From Methanosarcina siciliae T4/M (GTDB lineage: Archaea > Halobacteriota > Methanosarcinia > Methanosarcinales > Methanosarcinaceae), in assembly GCF_000970085.1 (NCBI RefSeq), contig NZ_CP009506.1, positions 1,674,001 through 1,738,000 on the forward strand: a stretch of DNA of 64,000 bases, read 5' to 3'. Of the stretch, positions 7,095 through 16,498 are shown in pieces; within the stretch, counting starts at the first letter, position 1; every line of letters begins with the position of its first letter. The position numbers were made by a program, and so were the translations under genes. The notes beneath the pieces were generated by a model. The model saw only the letters and a list, made by a program, of their open reading frames with translations. It had not been told where the DNA came from and searched no databases.

Positions 7095-9938
7095 ATGTCA
7101 TCCAATCAAACAGAATCGCCTGGTCCGGCCCAGATGGCGTCAGATGTCGAATGGTATGCACTTACGCCCGCAGAAATCGCCAGCCGGCTTCAGGTCGATA
7201 CGGACAGGGGCCTGAGTGCGGTTGAGGCTCAGCAGCGCTTGCAGAAGTATGGCCCGAATCACCTGGTGGAAATGAATAAAGAACCCGGCTGGCAGGCGTT
7301 TCTGCGGCAGTATAAGGATCTGATGCAGATCGTCCTGCTGGTGGCAGCGTTTATCAACCTGATATTCACAGAAAAGTGGGGAACCACGCTGGTTCTGGTG
7401 GGTCTGACTGTCTTCAATGCGATACTGGGCCTGCGCGGAGAATCCAAGGCCTCTGCCAGCCTGGCGGAGCTAGCCGGAACGATGAAAAGCATCACTCATG
7501 TGCGACGGGATGGTGTGACACAGGAAGTAGATATCACACAGGTGGTGCCGGGCGATGTCGTGTTAATGGAGGCCGGCGATGTCGTCCCTGCTGACGGACG
7601 CCTGTTTGTGACGGCAACACTGGAAATCGAAGAAGCGGCTCTGACCGGCGAAAGCGTTGCTTCAGCCAAAAATAGCGAAGTCATAGACGGGGCCGAAGTG
7701 CCCCTGGGGGACCGCCATAATATGGCTTACATGAACACTTCAGTCACCCGTGGTCGCGGAGAGATGATAGTTACTACCACCGGCATGGGCACCGAGATGG
7801 GCCACATAGCCGACCTACTCAACAAGACCAAGGCGGATAAGACGCCCTTGCAGAAGCAGCTTGACCGGCTGACAATGATCATTGCAGGGCTGGCAGGTCT
7901 TGCTTTCATCCTGATGGTCATAATGGGATTCCGCAACGGGCAGCCCCTGGACTCCATCTTCATCGCCGGTGTGGCTCTGGCTATCGCAGCCATCCCCACC
8001 GGCCTGCCGGCTGTGGTCATCACCATGTATTCCATGGGCACGCGGGAGCTGGCTGCCCAGAACGCCATCGTTAAACGGCTGCCATCGGTGGAGACGCTTG
8101 GTTCGGTCTCGGCCATCTGCACGGACAAGACCGGCACGCTGACGCTTAACAAGATGACAGCGGTAGAGTTCACTATCCCCGGCCAGAACCGTTACCATGT
8201 TACGGGTGAAGGCTACGGCATCACGGGAGAGCTGAAACTGACCAGGGGCATTTCTCCCGGCCAGCCGTGGCAGAAAAATACGGCGCCTTACAGCACGGAG
8301 GGTAAGATCCAGAGTGCAGGGGGGAAAAGGATCGACCTTGATCAGGTCTTGCTGCCTATGGCCCTGTGCGCCGACGCGCGGCTGGACGGTGAAACCCTGA
8401 TTGGCGACCCCACCGAAGGTGCTCTGATCGTGCTGGCTGAGAAGGGGGGCATCCATGTGGACAGCGCGAGAGAGATGTTCCCGCGTGTTGCTGAGGTGCC
8501 GTTCGATGCCGAATATAAGTTCATGGCGACCTTTCATAACATGAACGACGAGCAGGGAAGGCCGGTTGTGCGTTGCTGCGTCAAGGGAGCGCCTGACGTG
8601 TTGATCGCTCGTGGTGGCTACTACTGGATTCCGGGGGGAGAGCCATTTGCAGTAACCGACGAAAATCGTCATCTGGCACTGGCCGAAAACGACCGCATGG
8701 CGGCCGCCGGGGAACGGGTCATGGTCGTGGCACGCCGGGACTTCGATCCGGCCGCCTTCGATCCGAAAAGTAACCTGCTTGACCTGGTGCAGGACCTGAC
8801 CCTTCTAGCGATGGTTGGGATAGTCGATCCTCCGCGAGGCGAGGCAAGGGATGCGATTGCCAGCTGCCACAGTGCCGGCATCCAGGTGCGTATGATCACA
8901 GGCGATCATGCGGTGACAGCCGCCGCCATAGGCAACGAACTGGGAATTAAAGGTCAGGCTTTGACAGGGGCAGAATTTGCCGCCATTCCTGATGAACAGT
9001 TGAAGCCACAGCTGGATCAGATCGGTGTGGTGGCCCGCGTGACCCCGGAGGACAAAATCCGGCTGGTGACCCTTCTCCAGCAGAAGGACAACATCGTGGC
9101 GATGACAGGCGATGGGGTTAACGATGCCCCTGCGCTGAAGAAAGCCGACATCGGCGTGGCGATGGGCATAACCGGCACCGAAGTTTCTAAGGATGCAGCG
9201 GTGATGATCCTGACCGACGACAACTTCGCCACCATCGTCAAGGCGGTGGAGTATGGCCGGCATATCTACAACAACCTGTTTAACTTTGTCCGCTTCCAGA
9301 TGGGACAGCTGGTGGCGTACATCACATGCTACCTGCTGGCTGCGTTCTTCTTTGTACTCGGGGGAACCCCGTTTGCAGCGCTTGTCGTCCTGTTTCTTAA
9401 CTTCCTGATCTCGGTCCCGGTAGCTATGGCGCTGGGGTTCGACAAGCCGGCTTCAGGCCTGATGGAGAAGAAACCACGGCCGCTGAAACAACCCCTCCTG
9501 TCAACCTCACAATGGGTGCGCATCGCCTTCCTCGGCATCCTTATGGCGATCTTCACGGTCTATCTGGAGGCGATCTTCGAAACAGCCGGCGCGGTCACGG
9601 CGGCTACTATGGGTTTTGTGGCTTTCGCCTTACTCAGTATCTCCAGGGGACTCAGCGTTCGCAGCGAGACCGGGACCGCCTTTGACCGGGACATTATCCG
9701 TGATCGAAACCAGCTGCAACTCTATGGCATGGCGTTGTTGATAACCATCCTGGCAACCGAACTCGGCTTCCTGCAGCGCCTCCTTGGCCTGACCTCGCTG
9801 AGCGGGCACCATTGGCGGATCTGCATCGCCGCTGCCATCGCCCTACTACTCGTCGATGAGGTCATAAAGTTCTTCATGCGCAGAAGCCACAAGCATGATA
9901 CATCAACTCCTGTTGCCGCAGCACCAGCCCATGCATAA
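7095..9938 (+). CDS. P2-type cation-transporting ATPase
   Basis: This 947-residue P-type ATPase has all key elements: an N-terminal cation-ATPase domain, the T-G-E-S actuator loop near residue 180, the phosphorylated aspartate in D344-K-T-G-T-L-T, the nucleotide-binding domain with a K-G-A-P segment near residue 500, and the hinge T-G-D-G-V-N-D-A-P near residue 671. C-terminal helices follow. Helix 4 reads I-P-T-G-L-P-A rather than the P-E-G-L-P of Ca2+ pumps, so the ion (Ca2+, Na+, K+, H+ or Mg2+) is uncertain. Base composition is more GC-rich than the neighbours, suggesting transfer from bacteria. A GGAGAAGG site lies just before the ATG. Confidence 0.88.
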   Translation: MSSNQTESPGPAQMASDVEWYALTPAEIASRLQVDTDRGLSAVEAQQRLQKYGPNHLVEMNKEPGWQAFLRQYKDLMQIVLLVAAFINLIFTEKWGTTLVLVGLTVFNAILGLRGESKASASLAELAGTMKSITHVRRDGVTQEVDITQVVPGDVVLMEAGDVVPADGRLFVTATLEIEEAALTGESVASAKNSEVIDGAEVPLGDRHNMAYMNTSVTRGRGEMIVTTTGMGTEMGHIADLLNKTKADKTPLQKQLDRLTMIIAGLAGLAFILMVIMGFRNGQPLDSIFIAGVALAIAAIPTGLPAVVITMYSMGTRELAAQNAIVKRLPSVETLGSVSAICTDKTGTLTLNKMTAVEFTIPGQNRYHVTGEGYGITGELKLTRGISPGQPWQKNTAPYSTEGKIQSAGGKRIDLDQVLLPMALCADARLDGETLIGDPTEGALIVLAEKGGIHVDSAREMFPRVAEVPFDAEYKFMATFHNMNDEQGRPVVRCCVKGAPDVLIARGGYYWIPGGEPFAVTDENRHLALAENDRMAAAGERVMVVARRDFDPAAFDPKSNLLDLVQDLTLLAMVGIVDPPRGEARDAIASCHSAGIQVRMITGDHAVTAAAIGNELGIKGQALTGAEFAAIPDEQLKPQLDQIGVVARVTPEDKIRLVTLLQQKDNIVAMTGDGVNDAPALKKADIGVAMGITGTEVSKDAAVMILTDDNFATIVKAVEYGRHIYNNLFNFVRFQMGQLVAYITCYLLAAFFFVLGGTPFAALVVLFLNFLISVPVAMALGFDKPASGLMEKKPRPLKQPLLSTSQWVRIAFLGILMAIFTVYLEAIFETAGAVTAATMGFVAFALLSISRGLSVRSETGTAFDRDIIRDRNQLQLYGMALLITILATELGFLQRLLGLTSLSGHHWRICIAAAIALLLVDEVIKFFMRRSHKHDTSTPVAAAPAHA

Positions 9939-10065
9939 GCGGAAACATCCAGGCGAAAACATCCGAAACCATCGTGATACGCCCACAATTAACGGGATGA
10001 ATCTTCAGGATGTAGTTGGAATGTGAGAATGAATCAATTTGAGTGAATTTGAGTGGAGGAATTCG

Positions 10066-10629
10066 TTGAATAAACAATACTTGTCAGGTTTTACAATTCT
10101 TATTGCGCTTCTCATAATTGTCCCGGGCATTGCAGAAGCAGTATCTGAGACTGATTATACCGAGATTGATTATACTGAGACTGATTATACTGAGGCTGAT
10201 TATACTGAGACTGATTATACTATTTCAGTTGGGTACCAAAATATTACGCCCTGTGTTGCCAGTGAGACACTCGAACAAAAATGTGTGTTCATTCTGGACG
10301 TGCGTACCCCTGCTGAACACAAACACGGGCATATCGGAGGAGCAAAACTGATCCCATTAAAAAATGTGCCAGCATATGATCCTGTTAATTTATCCGATAG
10401 CCAGCTATTGCCGAATAGAATGGATGAATTACCAAAAAATAAAGATATAAAAGTATTCGTTTATTGTAAAGCAGGAAACAGAGGCGCTGCTGCAAGCCAG
10501 TTGATAGCAGATGCGGGTTACAAAAATGTGTATAACATTCAGGGTGGTATCGATTCATGGGTAAGTGGAGGGTGTCCAATTGTATTTGACCCTGCAGAAT
10601 GGACAGCTAGTTATCCTTCAAATCTATGA
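10066..10629 (+). CDS. Secreted or membrane-anchored rhodanese-domain protein
   Basis: The product has an N-terminal hydrophobic signal or anchor helix (about residues 5-24), a T-D-Y-T-E pentapeptide repeat linker, then a single rhodanese domain with the active-site loop C134-K-A-G-N-R. Rhodaneses carry sulfur as a persulfide on this cysteine. I place the start at the TTG at 10066 because a GGAGG site sits 6 bases before it; an in-frame TTG at 10039 lacks one. The domain ends with the usual I-Q-G-G-I-D-S-W segment. It probably acts outside the cytoplasmic membrane. Confidence 0.82.
   Translation: MNKQYLSGFTILIALLIIVPGIAEAVSETDYTEIDYTETDYTEADYTETDYTISVGYQNITPCVASETLEQKCVFILDVRTPAEHKHGHIGGAKLIPLKNVPAYDPVNLSDSQLLPNRMDELPKNKDIKVFVYCKAGNRGAAASQLIADAGYKNVYNIQGGIDSWVSGGCPIVFDPAEWTASYPSNL
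10147..10221 (+). repeat. 15-bp coding repeat (T-D-Y-T-E linker), about five copies
   Basis: Five copies of gactgattatactga with point changes encode five Thr-Asp-Tyr-Thr-(Glu) units between the signal helix and the rhodanese domain. The 15-bp length keeps the reading frame, so copy number can vary without harm. Confidence 0.85.
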
Positions 10630-10891
10630 CGCAAAGAAGGTATGTAAGTTGGTGAACTACCGTTAAACTAAAGATTCAGCGGCTTCCCGAGTCATCCTCC
10701 CAACCAATGTTGACGAGTCATACAGGCTCTGCCCCTCGTTCCAAAGGTGAAACAGAGTATGAACGTGAGGTTATACTTGAGATGCTTTCCAGCTTCCGGT
10801 TTTCTCCGGCTTTACGTTCACGATCCCTTCAGGTATGAGGATACCCTGTTATCCAACTCCTCAGCTTGGTTTTCGCATTTTGGTTGTGGTA

Positions 10892-10905
10892 AAAGATATA
10901 TATCC
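10892..10905 (+). promoter_or_regulatory. TATA box of the DUF1724 regulator
   Basis: The segment AAAGATATATATCC has the form of an archaeal TATA box. Its centre lies about 28 bases before the ATG at 10927, which places the expected transcription start within a few bases of that codon. With no ribosome-binding site visible, this suggests a leaderless transcript. Confidence 0.5.
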
Positions 10906-10926
10906 GTAGTTCCTGCAGTAAAATTG

Positions 10927-11793
10927 ATGAGCTCTTCTCTGGTAACAGTCTTTCTGCCTTCCAGGAGGACAGATCTGTTCTTGTTTTTAAAGGAAAAACC
11001 CGGGACAGTCGAAGAAATAAACTCCGAACTTGGAATCGGTCCGGATGCAATCCTTTCCCGGCTCAAAAGGCTGGAAGAAAACGGGCTTGTGGTTCAACAG
11101 GGCAATATATACAGCCTTTCCCTTACAGGAAAAATTCTTGTCCGAAGAATGGAATCGCTTGTTAAAGCTTTCAGGCTGCTTGAAGACGATTACGATTACT
11201 GCCCTGGCGTTAAACCCGGAGGAATCCCTCCTGTTTTTTTCAAGCTAATGGAAGAACTTATAGTCTGTTTCCCGGCGCTCTGTCACGGTGATGATGTTTC
11301 TTCAATGTACAGGGAAGTGACCGAAGCTTTTTGCAGCTCAAAACAGCTTCTCCTCATCATCTCATGCCCCCACATGAGCTACTCGGGTATCTGTGCGGAG
11401 CACGCAAAAAAAGGACTGAAGGTCTCAGTGATACTTACTCGGCTAATCTTTGAAAAACTCACAGAAGAGTTTAAAGAAGACCTTGATGCCCTCCTTCTTC
11501 TTGAAAACTCAGAGATGTATATACTGGGTAATGATTTTAATCCTCCTACGGTTGCTGTAACCGATACAATGGTCCTTACATGCTTTTCATCCGAAAAAAT
11601 GGATGACAGTGAGGACAATAGTATGGTAGTTTTCGGAGATAAAGCCGTGCAGTGGGGAAAAGAACTTTTTGAGCACTTCAGGGTGCTGGCTGAACCTCTG
11701 GGGCCTGATCCATCAAAGCAATTATATCTTGAAGCCAGCAGGGGCGAAAGTTCAGAGGACAAAAGCCTTTCTAAACGCACCTACCCCGCCTGA
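10927..11793 (+). CDS. Winged-helix regulator with DUF1724 domain (Msr-like)
   Basis: From the ATG at 10927 the product has 288 residues. It contains an N-terminal winged-helix domain (about 10-75, with I-N-S-E-L-G-I-G-P-D-A-I-L-S-R-L as the recognition region) and a C-terminal DUF1724 domain. This architecture is typical of methanogens and includes the Msr regulators of methyltransferase genes in Methanosarcina. The open frame extends 60 codons further upstream but lacks start signals there and contains the TATA box, so the internal start is preferred. The target genes are unknown. The neighbouring fumarase genes are convergent, not an operon with it. Confidence 0.8.
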   Translation: MSSSLVTVFLPSRRTDLFLFLKEKPGTVEEINSELGIGPDAILSRLKRLEENGLVVQQGNIYSLSLTGKILVRRMESLVKAFRLLEDDYDYCPGVKPGGIPPVFFKLMEELIVCFPALCHGDDVSSMYREVTEAFCSSKQLLLIISCPHMSYSGICAEHAKKGLKVSVILTRLIFEKLTEEFKEDLDALLLLENSEMYILGNDFNPPTVAVTDTMVLTCFSSEKMDDSEDNSMVVFGDKAVQWGKELFEHFRVLAEPLGPDPSKQLYLEASRGESSEDKSLSKRTYPA

Positions 11794-11994
11794 GTTTATT
11801 TTCGGCAGCATAGGTCTGTCTCAAAAAGGCAAAAAGAGAGACAAAAGAACATAAAAGTAGGAAAGGAGAAAAACAAAAAAGTTACAGCTACCGAATACGC
11901 TTGTGAGGAAGTAAGAGAACCTGAAAGGCAAACAGTAAGAAATTTCGGTCTTTATTTTCCTATCATTTCTTCTTTTTATGAATTTTGGGAAGGG

Positions 11995-12013
11995 CCGCCA
12001 GGCAAGCTGGCGG
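11995..12013. terminator. Hairpin between convergent genes
   Basis: CCGCCAG and CTGGCGG form a perfect 7-bp stem around a GCAAG loop. It sits in the 430-base gap between the convergent regulator gene and fumarase beta gene. No T-tract follows, so a terminator role is a guess. A near-perfect direct repeat (cagggagtgcaagtacaaac-type) lies just downstream at about 12,080-12,120. Confidence 0.35.
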
Positions 12014-12226
12014 ATACGTCTGATATTTAACTTTGATTAACAAATGGTTTTCAGGTAGAGAAATTATTTTTCAGGTACTAGCAGGGAGTGCAAGTACAAA
12101 CAGGGAGTGTAAGTACAAACTGAGAAGATTTCAGATAACTGGTGCAGGCCGGAAAAATTGCACTACCTCCAGGACTGTACTACCGATTGCTTCATCTGAG
12201 GACTGCACCACCATAAAGAGCTGGTT

Positions 12227-12817
12227 TTACTTCTGCATCCCTTCATACACTTTCTCAGCTTTTTCCCTGACCTCTGCAAAAATATCTTTCCCTTTTGCAT
12301 CAATTCCTACAATGAGAGGCCCGAAATCCTGCACCCTGAGTACCCAGACAGCTTCGGGCATACCAAGGTCAAGCCAGTGTACGGTCTTTACCTCTTTTAT
12401 AAGTTCGGCGGCAAGGGCTGCACAGCCTCCCGTATATGCAAGGTAGACGCATTTATTTTTTAATGCATCTGAGACCCCTTTCATCCCACCTTTTCCGATA
12501 ATAGCCCTAACTTCATGGGCTTTCAGGAGAGGATGAGTCATTTTTGACATCCTGCCGCTGGTTGTGGGGCCTGCGGAGACGACTTTCCATTCCCCCTTCT
12601 CGCCTTTTCCTGTCTGCTGCATAAGGGGGCCGCAGTGGTAGATTACTGCCCCTGTAAGGGAGAACGGGAGTTCTTCTCCTTTTTCTTTCATTTCAAGAAT
12701 TCTTGCATGGGCTTCGTCCCGGGCTGTCAGGATCTCTCCTGAGATATAAACAATGTCTCCGGCATTGAGTTTCTTGATTTCCTCAATCTTCAGCGGGGTC
12801 TGCAGGTGGTACTCCAT
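12227..12817 (-). CDS. Fumarate hydratase, beta (C-terminal) subunit
   Basis: This 196-residue protein is the C-terminal half of class I, [4Fe-4S]-dependent fumarases and forms the active enzyme with the alpha subunit. The enzyme interconverts fumarate and malate; in methanogens this belongs to a partial, biosynthetic citric acid cycle. Visible family segments are I-L-T-A-R-D-E-A-H near residue 28, the G-P-T-T-S-G-R-M region near residue 81 and G-K-G-G-M near residue 106. The ATG overlaps the alpha stop by one base (TAATG), so the two are translationally coupled. Confidence 0.92.
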   Translation of the reverse strand: MEYHLQTPLKIEEIKKLNAGDIVYISGEILTARDEAHARILEMKEKGEELPFSLTGAVIYHCGPLMQQTGKGEKGEWKVVSAGPTTSGRMSKMTHPLLKAHEVRAIIGKGGMKGVSDALKNKCVYLAYTGGCAALAAELIKEVKTVHWLDLGMPEAVWVLRVQDFGPLIVGIDAKGKDIFAEVREKAEKVYEGMQK

Positions 12818-13671
12818 TATTCTTCACCCCCGAAAACGACTGAAGCATGCCTGTTCGCCCAGCACTGGATGTTTATGGCAACAGGCAGGGAAGCCGTATG
12901 GCAATGTGCGGTTTTCACGTGCACGGCAAGGGCGGTTGTGCTGCCCCCAAGCCCCATACATCCGATCCCAAGGGCGTTTACTGCTTCCAGGATTTCCTTT
13001 TCAAACTCGTTCATGGGGGTGTCAAGGGGTTCGAGTAGGGCTTCTTTTGCAAGCCTGGCGGCTTTGTCAAAGGAACCTCCTATCCCGATGCCGAGAGTCA
13101 GGGGGGGACAGGGCATCCCACCTGCGTTAATCACCGTTTCGAGCACGAAGTTTTTGATGCTTCCTACTTCGGTCGGGTTCAGCATCAGAAGGGTGCTCAT
13201 GTTTTCCGAGCCCGCACCTTTCGGGGCAACCGTGATTCTTAGCTGCTTTCCGGGCACGAGTTCCCAGTGAATATCCGGGATTCCTGCACCGGTATTATCC
13301 CCGCTGTTTTTTCGGGTCAGGGGGTCCACGGCATTGGGGCGGAGCGGAATTTCCCGAGTCGCAAGGACGGCAGCATCCCGGATTGCGGCTTCAAGGTCAA
13401 AGCCCGGCTGAAACTCCGTTCCGAGCTCAACATAAAAGATCATTATGCCCGTATCCTGGCACATGGGAACTCCATGCTTTTTTGCAAGCTCGATGTTTTT
13501 AAGGATTGCCTGGAGCTGGAACTTTGCAACCGGGCTTTCTTCCCGTGATTCGGCTTTCCTGAGGGCTTCAACCACATCGTCGGGAAGCTCTATTTCCGCT
13601 TTTCTGAGCAGGTCTGAAATAGACCGGATAAAGGTTTCACGGTTTAGTTTTAAAGACAAAAAGACCACCAC
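12817..13671 (-). CDS. Fumarate hydratase, alpha (N-terminal) subunit
   Basis: This 284-residue protein is the iron-sulfur half of class I fumarase. Candidate cluster cysteines are in P-M-C-Q-D-T-G near residue 67, G-I-G-C-M-G-L-G-G near residue 235 and the C-W-A-N segment near the end, which matches the three-cysteine pattern of the family. The frame begins with GTG at 13671; a TTG at 13659 is an alternative start closer to the usual N-terminus, and neither has a strong ribosome-binding site. Substrate-binding residues near S-T-T-A support function. The beta gene follows with a one-base overlap. Confidence 0.92.
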   Translation of the reverse strand: MVVFLSLKLNRETFIRSISDLLRKAEIELPDDVVEALRKAESREESPVAKFQLQAILKNIELAKKHGVPMCQDTGIMIFYVELGTEFQPGFDLEAAIRDAAVLATREIPLRPNAVDPLTRKNSGDNTGAGIPDIHWELVPGKQLRITVAPKGAGSENMSTLLMLNPTEVGSIKNFVLETVINAGGMPCPPLTLGIGIGGSFDKAARLAKEALLEPLDTPMNEFEKEILEAVNALGIGCMGLGGSTTALAVHVKTAHCHTASLPVAINIQCWANRHASVVFGGEE

Positions 13672-13864
13672 AATGGCTAAAATGGATTGATTATAGTTAG
13701 AAGATGGACGTAAGATAAACGGAAAATAATTGCAGGAGAAGGAATTTTAGTCCCAAACGCCTGACGGATAGATCCCTGGCTTTCTGAGAATTGGGTTCTT
13801 TAATTAAATAATTTCTTCTCCTCCGCATATACCAGGATACTTTCTTTCGAGACAGGCTTTATTC

Positions 13865-14656
13865 TCATTTTGGCAGATCCGTAACAGGGAGCATTATGCT
13901 GATACGCTTCTCAGGATACGCGATCCTGCTTCGTTTGCAGATAAAGGAATCTTCCAGGTCGGCTGCCATTTGTTGCGCGAGCCCTGCAGGGATGCCCATA
14001 ATCATTAACTCGGGTGGAAGCCAGGGATTCCCAGTTGGGTCGGCAGGCCCGACAAAGGCCGAGTCTTTTGGTGCTTTTTCTGCCATGCCCGCAGGAAAAG
14101 CGATCATCATAGCACAGACAGGTCCTCCGGGTATTATTGTCCTGAAAAAGGGGTCGGAGTTACTGAACTGCGCCAGCCCGCAGAGGTTTCTGATCTGTTC
14201 ACTGCCTGCGAACAGGATAAAGGCTCTGACAGTCTCAGGTGCAATCTCATCAGTACACGGCGCGATGACTATATATTTGCTGTGAGGAGTAATTTTCCCG
14301 GCACGTTCTTTCTGCTCATCGAAAAGTTCCGGGGTTGCTTTTAAATGTTCAGCAGCTCCACCCCGGAAGTCCGGTGTGCCTACGGTTACGAAGTACTTCA
14401 GCTTCGGGTGCGGTTCAGCAAGTCCCATCCATACCAGCCCACCAGCACAGCACTGTTCGTGGCCTGCCTCTATATAAAGGGCAGGTGTTTCTTTAAAAAG
14501 GGCAGAAGTATAAACCGCCTTTGCAATACAGCGGTCTACAGTGTGTGATGGCACTGCGCCATTCGGAACCTCATTTGTGGCATAAACACAGAGAGGGCGC
14601 AGTTTCAGCCTGCCGGCTTCGGTAAGCTTTTTTCTCAGTTTTTCAACGCTTAACAT
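13865..14656 (-). CDS. DUF169 family protein
   Basis: This 263-residue cytoplasmic protein matches DUF169, a family common in methanogens and other anaerobes, of unknown function. Family-like features are the P-x-C-V-Y-A segment near the start, the E-A-G-H-E-Q-C-C-A-G-G segment near residue 64, the I-V-I-A-P-C-T-D segment near residue 130 and the P-G-G-P-V-C-A segment near residue 176. Its cysteines hint at metal or cofactor binding, but this is not shown. The ATG has a GGGGGA site upstream. The Isf-like gene lies upstream on the same strand, 94 bases away. Confidence 0.75.
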   Translation of the reverse strand: MLSVEKLRKKLTEAGRLKLRPLCVYATNEVPNGAVPSHTVDRCIAKAVYTSALFKETPALYIEAGHEQCCAGGLVWMGLAEPHPKLKYFVTVGTPDFRGGAAEHLKATPELFDEQKERAGKITPHSKYIVIAPCTDEIAPETVRAFILFAGSEQIRNLCGLAQFSNSDPFFRTIIPGGPVCAMMIAFPAGMAEKAPKDSAFVGPADPTGNPWLPPELMIMGIPAGLAQQMAADLEDSFICKRSRIAYPEKRISIMLPVTDLPK

Positions 14657-14750
14657 AGCAGCTTCCCCCAGGTATAACCTTTAGAATCTCAGCTTTGGAA
14701 TCTTACCTTGAAAACCCTGTTTTTTGATCAATACGGCCGCTTCGAAAATT

Positions 14751-15422
14751 TCATTCTTTGAGCCAGCCCTTTTCAATCCAGTAATCACAATTGTGTGTCC
14801 ATTGGTCTTTGTTTGCAAGGATAACATACTTGAAGTGTGCTTTCCAGGCTTCATGCACAGCTTCCTGTTCAGGGTATTTTCTCTTCTCTTTTATCGCTTC
14901 AACAATGTCTTTTCCCTTATCACGCGATTTTTCAATGGCTGTTTCCATTGCTTCGGGACCCAGGGCTACTGAACAGCCCACTCCTCCGATAGAGTTCCCA
15001 CCGCAGTGTATCATAAAATTATCCATAATGCCAAGGACAAAATCGAGTTCATCGCTGCCAGCAGTTGTTAAGGAAAGGCCGTATTTTCCATCAAAGAGCT
15101 GTTCGTGAATGACAAGCGGACTTCTGTCAAAGACTGTCTTGAGCTGGGCTGTCACGTTTGTTATGTAGTTAGGGCTGCTCCAGATTATACCATCAGCATC
15201 CAGCAGCTTTTCCATCATACCGTTATAGTCATCTTTTATTGAGCAGGTGCCTGTTTCCTGGCATTTGTTACATGCTGTGCAGTATTTGATCTTCAGTTTT
15301 GCAACGTCGATAGATTCAACTTCTGCTCCTGCTTTTTCAGCCCCTTCCAGGGCTGCATCCAGCAGTTTTAAGGTATTGCTGTTCTTGCCTCTCGGGCTTG
15401 ATGATATTCCGACTATTTTCAT
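14751..15422 (-). CDS. Iron-sulfur flavoprotein (Isf-like)
   Basis: This 223-residue protein has an FMN-binding flavodoxin-like fold (S-S-P-R-G-K-N-S-N-T loop near residue 8). It also carries the compact cysteine motif C-T-A-C-N-K-C-Q-E-T-G-T-C near residue 48, which holds a [4Fe-4S] cluster in Methanosarcina Isf proteins. These proteins pass electrons, for example from ferredoxin, and some reduce O2 or peroxide. The S-P-N-Y segment near residue 83 also fits. The extended, tryptophan-rich C-terminus may mark a subfamily. A GAGGGT site precedes the ATG. Confidence 0.85.
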   Translation of the reverse strand: MKIVGISSSPRGKNSNTLKLLDAALEGAEKAGAEVESIDVAKLKIKYCTACNKCQETGTCSIKDDYNGMMEKLLDADGIIWSSPNYITNVTAQLKTVFDRSPLVIHEQLFDGKYGLSLTTAGSDELDFVLGIMDNFMIHCGGNSIGGVGCSVALGPEAMETAIEKSRDKGKDIVEAIKEKRKYPEQEAVHEAWKAHFKYVILANKDQWTHNCDYWIEKGWLKE

Positions 15423-15889
15423 GGTTACCCTCTTTGAATTTTACAATTCTTTTGCAAAATAACAGAGTATTGTATTTAATTAAAACTTTATTGTACTCTC
15501 TGGTTTGGGGAATTAGGAATTACAGAAATTTCAAGATAGATCTTTTACAGTGTTTTATCCCAAAATTATTTCACTTTTCCAATTTCTTTTATTACAGTTA
15601 CATATTGTATACAGATGACCCGCCATTTTACTTCAACTTCGAATTCGTTTCATTTTACATGATCATTCCATAGTACCAAAATGGGATTGGAATTTATGCA
15701 AAGTTTAACCTTTTACGTCTCCTGCATTTGTATCTTGTATTGAACTTTCAAATGGTTTTGAATTTGCGAAATCATTTCAGGATACAACATAAAAATAGAT
15801 AATTTTATTAAAAGCTCAAAATATTAATTTGATTGAGCTTGAACGTTTCAATACCTTAAACCCAACCAAATTTATAAAATAGTAGGTAG
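15423..15889. other. AT-rich intergenic region
   Basis: About 470 bases between two minus-strand genes. It is strongly AT-rich, with TATA-like stretches near 15470-15500 that could drive the Isf-like gene. A 91-codon plus-strand frame at 15398-15673 is low-complexity and not convincing. Nothing else was recognised. Confidence 0.35.
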
Positions 15890-16489
15890 TTACCTTTTCA
15901 TAAGTGTTGCAATAATAAAGAATATGCAGAGGATACTGAATAAACTGATTCCAGGCAACAAAGGAACTTCACATTTTGCATATATATCCCTTATTGAATT
16001 TGCGTTAACCATATGCCACTCAGCTTTATTTCCATCGATAAAGTCAGCATTGGAATCAATTATCTCATTTGGCATCTCTAAATAATAATGTATTTTTATG
16101 GCGGAATCCATAGCTTCATTCATGCCGAAAAGATCTTCTTCGTCATTTTCATAATCTGAGGCTAGGTCCCCAATAGGGTCTTTATATATTAGATAATCTC
16201 CGCTTATTTCTGTGTATGCTTTTTCCGGAGAAAGACCTGTTATAATTATCCTGACGTTGTCTCCATCCCATTCTTCCTTATAATTCCCACCTTTTGAGGT
16301 CACACTCTCTCGCAAAGATTCTCCGTCTTCGGAATCTTGGGAATTTAGCATACCATATACAAAGGAATTTGTATCTATTATCATATTATATTGAACAATC
16401 TCTCCATCTCTGTTTACCTTTGATTCAAAAGACATAGTAATGCATCCACTCACAAGAACCATAAGGACAATAAACAAACCCAAAACCAA
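15890..16489 (-). CDS. Predicted lipoprotein with C-terminal membrane helix
   Basis: The product is about 199 residues. It has an N-terminal hydrophobic signal ending in the lipobox-like L-V-S-G-C (cysteine at residue 15), an extracellular domain rich in Asp/Glu, and a C-terminal helix (about 178-196) followed by K-R. The frame opens with TTG at 16489. Just upstream in frame an ACG at 16498 sits 9 bases after an AGGAG site, and ACG-AAA-AAA would read as a classical M-K-K signal start if it were ATG. The true start may be mutated. Function unknown. Confidence 0.65.
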   Translation of the reverse strand: MVLGLFIVLMVLVSGCITMSFESKVNRDGEIVQYNMIIDTNSFVYGMLNSQDSEDGESLRESVTSKGGNYKEEWDGDNVRIIITGLSPEKAYTEISGDYLIYKDPIGDLASDYENDEEDLFGMNEAMDSAIKIHYYLEMPNEIIDSNADFIDGNKAEWHMVNANSIRDIYAKCEVPLLPGISLFSILCIFFIIATLMKR

Positions 16490-16498
16490 TTTTTTCGT

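Noticed and set aside
7815..8672. 285-codon minus-strand frame opposite the P-type ATPase
   Set aside because: It is a shadow of the GC-rich ATPase gene; composition is Arg/His-rich and no domain is recognisable.
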